NCBI GenBank assembly: GCA_965205165.1
Contig: OZ242037.1
Coordinates: 1,302,001-1,366,000, forward strand
Direction: 5' to 3'
Origin: CBDESM01 sp965205165
GTDB taxonomy: Bacteria; Chloroflexota; Dehalococcoidia; Bin125
DNA: 64,000 nucleotides
A program made the translations under genes and the position numbers. Of this stretch, positions 58,766 to 64,000 are shown piece after piece. The notes below the pieces were generated by a model, which worked only from the letters and a program-made list of their open reading frames with translations, did no database searches and had not been told where the DNA came from. Position 1 is the stretch's first letter. Each line of letters begins with the position of its first letter.

Positions 58766-59896
58766 TCAGCCTACCACCCCGTCTTCTGCCGCCTCTTTGC
58801 GGCCCCACGCGGCGTCGATCCCCGCCAGCAGCCCGCCGCTCACGAGCGAGTGCCCCCCAAGCGAGATCGGCGTCCGCGAGCGCGAGGCCGCGGCGCTGAA
58901 TTCCCGCAACTCCCCGTGCGTGATCGCCTCCGCATCGCCCGCGTCCGAAGCGAACCGATCCGCCCGCGAGGCGGCCCAGCCCAAGTGCGCCAAGGTCGGC
59001 CGCGTATCGAACACGACCCCGTCCGCGACCTCGCCCAAGGCTTCCGCCAGCGCCGCCGGGCCGACCGCTTCCGCGTGCAGCCCCAGCAGCGACCTCGCGC
59101 GCCCGCCCGATGCCGACCGCTCGCGCAGCCCCCGCTCCTCGGCGATCACCCGGATCCGGCAGGCCGTGTCCCGATCCAGCACGGCCCATACCACCGAGCT
59201 CACCCTCCCGATCGCCAGGAACTGCCGCTCACGCTCGGTCAGCACCTCCAGCGCAGCCGCCAATCGCCCGCCGACGGGCTCGATCATCGCCGCCGAATCG
59301 CGCAGGACCGAACGCACCCGCCCGCCGACGGGAAGGCCGCCCGCTTGGGCGGCGACACCCAGCACTGCCAGATCCGCGGGCGTGTCGATGTCGAGCAGGC
59401 TCCGCGCCGAACGTTCGATGATCCGCACATCGGCGCCGAGGTCATCGCGCAGCCGCCGAGCGAACCCGTTGTCGACCGCGGCCCCGCCGGCGATCCGGAG
59501 CATGCCCCCCTGCGGAACCGCGGCGAAATCGGACGAGAACATGCTGTTCGCCGCGGGCGCATCCGCCGCCGTCTCCCGCACGCTCCGCCAGTCGTCCTCC
59601 GTCATCGCCGGCATCCCGGAGCCGGCGTAGAGGACGGGGCCCGCATCGCGCTCCAAGGCAGCGCCGCCGATTATGTCGCCGATCCGCGCAGCCCGCTCCG
59701 TCCGTACGATCTCGATCTCCCCGCAGCCGGCGAAGGCTTCAGACGACGGGGTGAAGACGACGGCGCGCCCCCAACCGCCGCGCACGGCCCGCTCGGCCGT
59801 GTCGGCGATGCAGGCGGCCCGCGCCGCATCGACGAGCCGTTCCCATTCCGAATCTCCATGCGCCGCGAAGCAGAGCCAGACTTCCGGATGCTTCAC
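58766..59896 (-). CDS. Unknown protein with MobA/CofC-like nucleotidyltransferase features
   Basis: A 376-residue protein I cannot assign to a characterised family. The first 200 residues have the flavour of a GT-A nucleotidyltransferase fold: VWLCFAAHGDSEW start, GPVLYAGSGMPAMTEDDW (similar to the GSDxPxLT motif of MobA/CofC enzymes), and LLDIDTPADLAVLG, a segment typical of the end of MobA/CofC domains. The usual N-terminal nucleotide-binding glycine loop is not visible. The second half (NSMFSSDF, DTRPTLAHLGWAASRADRFA, LVSGGLLAGIDAAW) is a separate unknown domain. The GTG at 59896 overlaps the comF stop by 4 bases. Confidence 0.7.
   Translation of the reverse strand: MKHPEVWLCFAAHGDSEWERLVDAARAACIADTAERAVRGGWGRAVVFTPSSEAFAGCGEIEIVRTERAARIGDIIGGAALERDAGPVLYAGSGMPAMTEDDWRSVRETAADAPAANSMFSSDFAAVPQGGMLRIAGGAAVDNGFARRLRDDLGADVRIIERSARSLLDIDTPADLAVLGVAAQAGGLPVGGRVRSVLRDSAAMIEPVGGRLAAALEVLTERERQFLAIGRVSSVVWAVLDRDTACRIRVIAEERGLRERSASGGRARSLLGLHAEAVGPAALAEALGEVADGVVFDTRPTLAHLGWAASRADRFASDAGDAEAITHGELREFSAAASRSRTPISLGGHSLVSGGLLAGIDAAWGRKEAAEDGVVG
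58768..58773 (-). promoter_or_regulatory. Possible -10 (TAGGCT) for glyA
   Basis: TAGGCT on the - strand overlaps the 3' end of the upstream gene and gives a leader of about 60 bases before glyA. It is identical to the -10 proposed for mtnP. No convincing -35 was found. The rest of the 66-base gap contains only GC-rich inverted repeats. Confidence 0.35.
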
Positions 59897-60891
59897 TCGA
59901 ATTCGTCCTCTTCCCCGTCGTCGAACAGCCCGGCCCGTTCCGCCTCGCGGCGCGCGAGCGCCCACGCATCGACCGACCTCGCGCCCGCGGCGCGCAGCTC
60001 GATCGCCGCCGATTGCAGCGTCGCCGTCGTCGTGGCCACGTCGTCGACCAGCAGCACCCGCGACCCTGCGACTTCGCCCGCGGCGCGGTCGGGCACCTCG
60101 AACGCGTCCTGCACGTTCTCCCAGCGGCGCTCGACCGCTTCCACGTCATCGCCGCCGTTGCTTCCGCCGGTGATCGTCGCCTGCCGCACGGTCCGCTTCT
60201 TCGACCGCGTCAGCAGCCCCCGGTTGACCGGTGCGCCGATCCTGGCGCCGAGCGCCGCCGCTATCGCTTCCGCATGGTTGCCGCCCCGGCGGCGGCGATC
60301 GCGCGCCTTCATCGGAATCGGCACGATCACGTCCAAACTCGACCGATTGGGCAGCCGCGCCACGGGAACTGCGCCGACCAGCGGCTCGGCCAGCTTCCGG
60401 ACCCCCTGGTACTTCAGCGCGAGAATCGCCCCTTCCGCCGTTCCCGCGTAGCGGAACGACGAGCGCAGCAGCAGGAGCTGCGGCGGAAAGTACTGCGGAC
60501 CGCAGGCCGTCACCCGCCGCGCTCCGCATTCCGGGCAAGCCGCCTGCTCTTCGTTCTCCCGTTCCAAGCTCGCTTCGCAGCGACGGCAGGGGAAGCGGCA
60601 GATCGGGCACTCCTCCACATGCTCCCGCGTGATCGGCCGGCCGTCCCGCCACAGCCGGCACTGCGCGCACTGATCGCAGCGGCGGCAGCGCTCGCAGAAT
60701 TCGCAGCGGAACCGCGTCCCCGGCCAGTCGAGCAGCGGCTCCCGCGAGGCCGGCAGCTTGCGCGCGCACTGCCCGCAGAGCCAGTCGCCGGCCATCCCGC
60801 AGAGCGCGCAGGTCGCCGGCAGCGCCAGCTCGATCACCGTCCGCCCCGCCTCGGCGAGCAGCCCGCGCACCCCCCGATACACTCCCCGCAT
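59893..60891 (-). CDS. comF: ComF-like phosphoribosyltransferase-fold protein with a cysteine-rich insertion
   Basis: ComF proteins take part in natural transformation and share the PRPP-binding fold. The 332-residue protein has an N-terminal zinc finger (CALC...CGQC, about 28-42) and a PRTase domain (about 150-330) with YAGTAEGAILALKYQGVRKL, VIVPIPMKARDRRRRGGNHA and the PRPP loop VLLVDDVATTTATLQ. Between them, about residues 62-130 hold 13 more cysteines in CxxC-type pairs, which makes the protein about 100 residues longer than usual. The ATG at 60891 overlaps the ATG of the divergent moaX gene. Predicted leaderless promoter: TACGGT 7 bases upstream. Confidence 0.88.
   Translation of the reverse strand: MRGVYRGVRGLLAEAGRTVIELALPATCALCGMAGDWLCGQCARKLPASREPLLDWPGTRFRCEFCERCRRCDQCAQCRLWRDGRPITREHVEECPICRFPCRRCEASLERENEEQAACPECGARRVTACGPQYFPPQLLLLRSSFRYAGTAEGAILALKYQGVRKLAEPLVGAVPVARLPNRSSLDVIVPIPMKARDRRRRGGNHAEAIAAALGARIGAPVNRGLLTRSKKRTVRQATITGGSNGGDDVEAVERRWENVQDAFEVPDRAAGEVAGSRVLLVDDVATTTATLQSAAIELRAAGARSVDAWALARREAERAGLFDDGEEDEFE
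60878..60883 (+). promoter_or_regulatory. -10 (TACACT) for the MoaD-MoaE gene
   Basis: TACACT ends 6 bases before the ATG at 60890, so transcription would start on the start codon. It lies inside the comF coding sequence on the opposite strand. No clear -35 was found. Confidence 0.45.
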
Positions 60892-61585
60892 GCGCGTCAC
60901 CGTACAGGTATTCGCATCCCTCGCCGAGCAGATCGGCGCACGCGAACTTACCGTCGACGATCTCCCGGAAGAGCCCTCCGCGGGCGCGATCGCGGACGCC
61001 GTCGTCGGCCTGCATCCGCAGATCGCCGGCATGCGCGACTCCCTCATGTTCGCCGTCAACGCGGAGTACGTGGGCCCCGATCACCGCCTCTCCAGCGGCG
61101 ATTCGATCGCCTTGATTCCCCCCGTCTCCGGCGGTTCGGACGACGACGGGCGTTTCAGCATCTCGGCCGACGAGATCACCGCGGACGCGATGCACCGCCT
61201 CGTCGACGACCCGGCCGCCGGCGCCGTCTCGCTCTTCCTCGGCGTCGTGCGCGACAACAATCTCGGCCGCAACGTCCAATATCTCGAGTACGACGCCTAT
61301 CCCGCCATGGCGGTCGCCGTCATGCGCCGCATCGAGGCCGAGATGCGCGAGCGGTTCGACATCATCCACGTCGCCATGCACCACCGCACCGGCCGCCTCG
61401 AGATCGGCGAAGCTTCCGTCGCCGTCGCCGTTTCCTCGGCCCACCGCGGCGATGGCATCCAAGCCTGCCATTACGGGATCGACCGGCTCAAGGCCATCGT
61501 TCCGATCTGGAAGAAAGAGGTCTGGACCGACGGCGAAGAGTGGATCGAAGGCTCGCTCGCCCCCGCGGAAGAACTGCCCCGCTGA
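60890..61585 (+). CDS. moaX: MoaD-MoaE fusion (molybdopterin synthase, MoaX-like)
   Basis: Molybdopterin synthase converts cyclic pyranopterin phosphate to molybdopterin. Here both subunits are one 231-residue chain: MoaD (1-82, TVQVFASLAEQIGARELTVD to ALIPPVSGG) and MoaE (about 88-231, with GAVSLFLGVVRDNN, YDAYPAMAVAVMRRIEAEM, HHRTGRLEIGEASVAVAVSS and KAIVPIWKKE including the catalytic Lys). MoaD must end in a free Gly-Gly to carry the thiocarboxylate. In this fusion the GG (81-82) is internal, so cleavage after it is expected, as known for mycobacterial MoaX. It is the only + strand gene in the right part of the window and diverges from comF. Confidence 0.9.
   Translation: MRVTVQVFASLAEQIGARELTVDDLPEEPSAGAIADAVVGLHPQIAGMRDSLMFAVNAEYVGPDHRLSSGDSIALIPPVSGGSDDDGRFSISADEITADAMHRLVDDPAAGAVSLFLGVVRDNNLGRNVQYLEYDAYPAMAVAVMRRIEAEMRERFDIIHVAMHHRTGRLEIGEASVAVAVSSAHRGDGIQACHYGIDRLKAIVPIWKKEVWTDGEEWIEGSLAPAEELPR
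60899..60904 (-). promoter_or_regulatory. -10 (TACGGT) for comF
   Basis: TACGGT on the - strand ends 7 bases before the comF ATG at 60891 and lies within the first codons of moaX. It mirrors the TACACT of moaX, so the two -10 elements face each other across overlapping start codons. No -35 was recognised. Confidence 0.45.
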
Positions 61586-61598
61586 CCTTCCCGCGCCG

Positions 61599-62951
61599 TC
61601 AGCGGCGTCGCGGCCGCTCCGCGGCCGGAGGGCGGTAGCCGGTCCGGTGGTCCGCGGCGTTGATCTCGTAGACGGCTCCAACCTGCGGGTCGAGCAGGCG
61701 CGAGGCGATCCGCGGGTTCAGCTCGCCCAGTTTCCCGCGGCCTAAGTTCGACGTGATCAGCGTCGGCTGCCGCAGCAGGTAGCGGCGCGCCAGCAGCTGG
61801 TAGAGCTTCTCCTCCACCCATGCCGATCGCGCCTGCGCGTGCAGATCGTCCAGCACCAGCACGTCCGCGTCCCGCAGCTCCGCGAACCGCTCCGCGTACG
61901 TCGCGGCGCTCTCCGCCCCGTAGGTTTCGCGCAGCGCGTCGAACAGGTCGGGGGCGACGGCGAAGTAGACCGAATCCCCCGCCGCCAGCCGTGCCTCGGC
62001 CGCGGCCGCCGCAAGGTGCGTCTTCCCCGTCCCGGTGCCGCCCAACAGCGTCAGCCAACCGTTCGGCCGACCAGCCCACGCTTCGACGATCGACCTGACC
62101 ATCCGCAGGTTCGTCCCGCCCCCTTCGTCGGTCCTAAAGCCGGCGAACGTGAACCTTCCCAGCGCCTCCCGAGTCATCCCGCCCACCTCGCGGTACCGCC
62201 CCGCCGCCTCGATCGCCCGCTGGTCCGCAGCCTCGATCCGCAGCACCCCGTCGTCCGCGCTCAGCATCCGGCCCAGCTCCAGCGCATCATGCGAGACCGA
62301 GCGCAGCGAGAGCACCGTCCTCGCGCCCCGCTGCCGCCGGTCCGCCAGCAGCTGCCAGATCTTCTCCCGCGCCCAAGCCGTCGGATTGGTGCGGTCGAGA
62401 TCGTCCACGATCAGGAACGGCGCTTCCCGCAGGTGGCCGAACAGGGCCGCGTAGGCCACGCCGTCGTCTTGCGAATACGCGCCGCGCAGCCGGTCAAGCA
62501 GGTCCGGCGCGACGAAGTACAGCGCCTCCCGCCCCGCGTCGAGCCGCCGGTTGGCCATCTCCGCCAGCAGCCGCACCCGCGCCCCGTCGGATGCGCCCGT
62601 CAGCACCATCCAGCGCTCTGCCGCGGACTCGTCCGCGAACGCGCATGCTTCGGCGCAGCCGGCGAGCACCTCGGCGTCTTCCGGCGCGATCCGCCGGCCG
62701 TAGAGCGGCCCCAGGTTGCTCAAGCCGCGCACCCGCGCCCGCTCCGCCGCCGCCCGCCGCGATGCCTCGCAACCGCACTCGACCGCCCGCCCGAAATCCG
62801 GGTGATCCAGCGGCCGCTCGATCCTCACGAACCCGGCCCCGCCGCAGCGCCCGCAGCCGCCCGCGGCGGGCACGGGCGCAGGCCCGCGATCGGCCGCCGG
62901 CGCGCGGCCGTCCACCGCCCCGTTGCCGAGCACCGAACCCAGCCGCTTCAC
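61599..62951 (-). CDS. DnaC/DnaI-like helicase loader with two tandem AAA+ modules
   Basis: A 450-residue protein of the DnaC/DnaI helicase-loader family. After a Cys motif that may bind zinc (Cys33, 36, 59, 61: GGCGRCGGAGF, VECGCEA) come two homologous AAA+ modules. Module 1 (about 112-240) has VAPDLLDRLRGAYSQDD and Walker B FLIVDDLD, but its Walker A is degenerate, GASDGARV, with the Lys lost. Module 2 (about 298-430) has a perfect Walker A GGTGTGKTH, VAPDLFDALRETYG, Walker B VLVLDDLH and ITSNLGRGKL. Normal loaders have one module and 250-340 residues. The ATG overlaps the DnaD gene by 4 bases, and dnaB is next, so it should load the replicative helicase. Confidence 0.88.
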   Translation of the reverse strand: MKRLGSVLGNGAVDGRAPAADRGPAPVPAAGGCGRCGGAGFVRIERPLDHPDFGRAVECGCEASRRAAAERARVRGLSNLGPLYGRRIAPEDAEVLAGCAEACAFADESAAERWMVLTGASDGARVRLLAEMANRRLDAGREALYFVAPDLLDRLRGAYSQDDGVAYAALFGHLREAPFLIVDDLDRTNPTAWAREKIWQLLADRRQRGARTVLSLRSVSHDALELGRMLSADDGVLRIEAADQRAIEAAGRYREVGGMTREALGRFTFAGFRTDEGGGTNLRMVRSIVEAWAGRPNGWLTLLGGTGTGKTHLAAAAAEARLAAGDSVYFAVAPDLFDALRETYGAESAATYAERFAELRDADVLVLDDLHAQARSAWVEEKLYQLLARRYLLRQPTLITSNLGRGKLGELNPRIASRLLDPQVGAVYEINAADHRTGYRPPAAERPRRR

Positions 62952-63634
62952 CGCCGCACCAGCTGTTCATAGGCCGATGCTCGGTCGTCGGCCGCCGCGT
63001 CTCCGCGACCCTCGCGCTGCCAGCGCTCGAGGATCGTCCGCACGTAGATCCACGACCGCGCGTTCCGCGCCGCCGCCTCGCTGAACGCCTCCGCGAGCCA
63101 TTCGCCCGGCACCTCCGCCTCCGCGGCCGCGAGCTCCTCCGCCAGCGCTGGCGGCACCGGCCCGATCGCGTCCTCGTACAGCTGGAAGACACCCACGCCC
63201 CGCGCCTCCGGCCCGGCCGCCGCGGCCGCTGCGTCGAATCCGCAAGCGCGCGCCTCGCGCGCCATCGCCCGCCGTCCGTCCGCAGAGTTCAGCGCGATCA
63301 CCGCCTGCTGCCCGCCCTCAGCGCCGCGCTGCTCGCCGCTCAGCAGCGTGCCCCGGCCGACCGCTGCTTCCAAACCGTCCGCGAACGCCGCGTCTACGCT
63401 CCGTTCCGGACAGAGCGACGCCAATGTCTCGACCAGCGCCCGCTCCGAGCGCAGCGCGTCGACCGCCGCCAGCCGCGGATAGCGCCGCACCCGCTGCAGC
63501 AGCCGCACGGCGTAGATCGTGACCGCCAGCTCCGCGGGATCGGACATCCGCGGCACGGCATCCTCCAACAGCGCCTCCGGCAGCGGCGTCACCGCTCCGC
63601 CGGATGCGAACCCATCAAATCGCTCCCGATCCAT
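62948..63634 (-). CDS. DnaD-domain replication initiation protein
   Basis: A 228-residue protein whose C-terminal part (about 155-225) matches the DnaD/DnaB_2 domain: GVFQLYEDAIGPVPPALAEE, WLAEAFSEAAARNARSWIYV and RTILERWQREG, with the YxxxILxxW end typical of this DNA-remodelling domain. The N-terminal half (EALLEDAVPRMSDPAELAVT, YAVRLLQRVRRYPRLAAVDA) resembles the winged-helix DDBH1 domain of DnaD. DnaD proteins act with DnaI at origins and restart sites. The start at 63634 lies one base after the ancestral stop of dnaB, and it is coupled to the loader by a 4-base overlap. Confidence 0.83.
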   Translation of the reverse strand: MDRERFDGFASGGAVTPLPEALLEDAVPRMSDPAELAVTIYAVRLLQRVRRYPRLAAVDALRSERALVETLASLCPERSVDAAFADGLEAAVGRGTLLSGEQRGAEGGQQAVIALNSADGRRAMAREARACGFDAAAAAAGPEARGVGVFQLYEDAIGPVPPALAEELAAAEAEVPGEWLAEAFSEAAARNARSWIYVRTILERWQREGRGDAAADDRASAYEQLVRR

Positions 63635-63652
63635 CTCAGAGCTCCCGTTCCA

Positions 63653-63822
63653 GCGGCGGCTCATGCTGGTTGTAGTCCTCGAACCTCGCCGCCCGCGGAA
63701 TGAACCGCACCTCCATCCTGCCCGTCGCCCCATTCCGGCGGCGGCTCATGCTGGTAGTAGTCCTCGAACCGCGCCACCCGCGGAATGAACCGCACCTCCA
63801 CCTTGCCCGTCGCCCCGTGCCG
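63653..63822 (-). repeat. 85-bp tandem duplication at the 3' end of dnaB
   Basis: 63653-63737 and 63738-63822 are two copies of one 85-base unit with about seven mismatches (about 92% identity). Since 85 is not a multiple of three, the duplication shifts the reading frame. The second copy in reading order is translated out of frame and brings an early stop at 63661. Confidence 0.9.
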
Positions 63823-64000
63823 GTGCTTCGCCACCAGCAGCTCGGCGCGCTGGTTGTCGTTCGACTGGTAACCCTCGTCGTCCAAGTCGTCCCGCTTCAT
63901 GTCCGGGCGGGTCAGGAAGACGACCACGTCCGCATCCTGCTCGATCGAACCGCTCTCGCGCAGGTCGCTCAGCATCGGCGACGGCGGGTGCCGCTTCTCG
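63661..64000 (-). CDS. dnaB: Replicative DNA helicase DnaB, C-terminal end (5' part beyond the window)
   Basis: Only the last 112 codons are visible; the gene continues beyond 64000. The visible part starts in the RHPPSPMLSDLRESGSIEQD block, which includes the end of the helicase core, followed by ADVVVFLTRPD, QRAELLVAKHRHGATGKVEV and RFIPRVARFEDYYQ, all diagnostic of DnaB. After the Gln-His region the protein ends with an atypical tail (GDGQDGGAVHSAGGEVRGLQ and two more residues) created by the 85-base duplication. In the other frame the duplicate restores an ending EPPLEREL with a stop one base before the DnaD start, which is probably the ancestral terminus. Confidence 0.93.
   Translation of the reverse strand, partial: EKRHPPSPMLSDLRESGSIEQDADVVVFLTRPDMKRDDLDDEGYQSNDNQRAELLVAKHRHGATGKVEVRFIPRVARFEDYYQHEPPPEWGDGQDGGAVHSAGGEVRGLQPA

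Noticed and set aside
61594..61607. Hairpin CGCCG-TCAG-CGGCG between moaX and the helicase loader as a terminator
   Set aside because: The stem is only five pairs, it has no T-tract and it overlaps the loader stop; too weak in this base composition.

Overview
The window is about 64 kb of very GC-rich bacterial chromosome, roughly 70% G+C by eye. Genes are packed tightly and most neighbours overlap by 1 or 4 bases. I favour a member of the Chloroflexota. The reasons are a dnaB - DnaD-domain - DnaI-like loader cluster, an MshA-like glycosyltransferase next to a PIG-L deacetylase, an LLM-class flavin oxidoreductase, a MoaD-MoaE fusion and large Ig-repeat surface proteins. This assignment is inference: there is no 16S rRNA or other decisive marker here, and Actinobacteria-like or deep-branching Terrabacteria are not excluded. 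I saw no tRNA, rRNA, CRISPR array, transposase or phage gene.

Left part (1-8.4 kb, + strand): the end of a hypothetical gene, plsX, thioredoxin, a DUF488 protein, an LLM oxidoreductase and a serine hydrolase. Two CAP/SCP-domain membrane proteins follow, which arose by a tandem duplication that also copied the tail of the hydrolase. On the - strand (8.5-20.1 kb) lie a 2,231-residue secreted protein with 21 Ig-like repeats, a spore-photoproduct-lyase-like radical SAM gene under a palindromic operator, and a heterodimeric ABC exporter. A + strand operon (20.2-25.4 kb) encodes the activated-methyl cycle: MTA phosphorylase, a PfkB kinase (possibly adenosine kinase), a GNAT, S-adenosylhomocysteinase and S-adenosylmethionine synthetase. 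The last of these has visibly different base composition.

Middle part (25.4-47.9 kb, - strand): one continuous str - S10 - spc - alpha - L13/S9 ribosomal super-cluster. Read in the direction of transcription it runs rpsL, rpsG, fusA, tuf, rpsJ, rplC, rplD, rplW, rplB, rpsS, rplV, rpsC, rplP, rpmC, rpsQ, rplN, rplX, rplE, rpsH, rplF, rplR, rpsE, rpmD, rplO, secY, adk, map, infA, rpsM, rpsK, rpsD, rpoA, rplQ, truA, rplM, rpsI. The order is canonical, but rpsN (S14) and rpmJ (L36) are missing from their usual places. SecY carries an extracytoplasmic insertion of about 140 residues. Several ribosomal proteins, above all S17 and S18, carry long Ala/Pro/Glu-rich tails. A good promoter and a structured leader precede rpsL.

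Right part (47.9-64 kb, mostly - strand): a CcsA-type cytochrome c assembly protein lies downstream of a run of overlapping genes: hom, a coiled-coil protein, thrC, folE, a CelD/FemAB-like acyltransferase, an MshA-like glycosyltransferase and a PIG-L deacetylase. The last three look like part of a thiol or aminosugar-inositol pathway. Upstream are rpsF-ssb-rpsR, glyA, an unknown nucleotidyltransferase-like gene and a cysteine-rich ComF. A MoaD-MoaE fusion diverges from comF with overlapping start codons. At the end is the replication-initiation set: a dnaB C-terminus altered by an 85-bp duplication, a DnaD-domain protein and a helicase loader with two tandem AAA+ modules.

A recurring feature is a TANNNT -10 hexamer 6-8 bases before a start codon, which suggests several leaderless transcripts.
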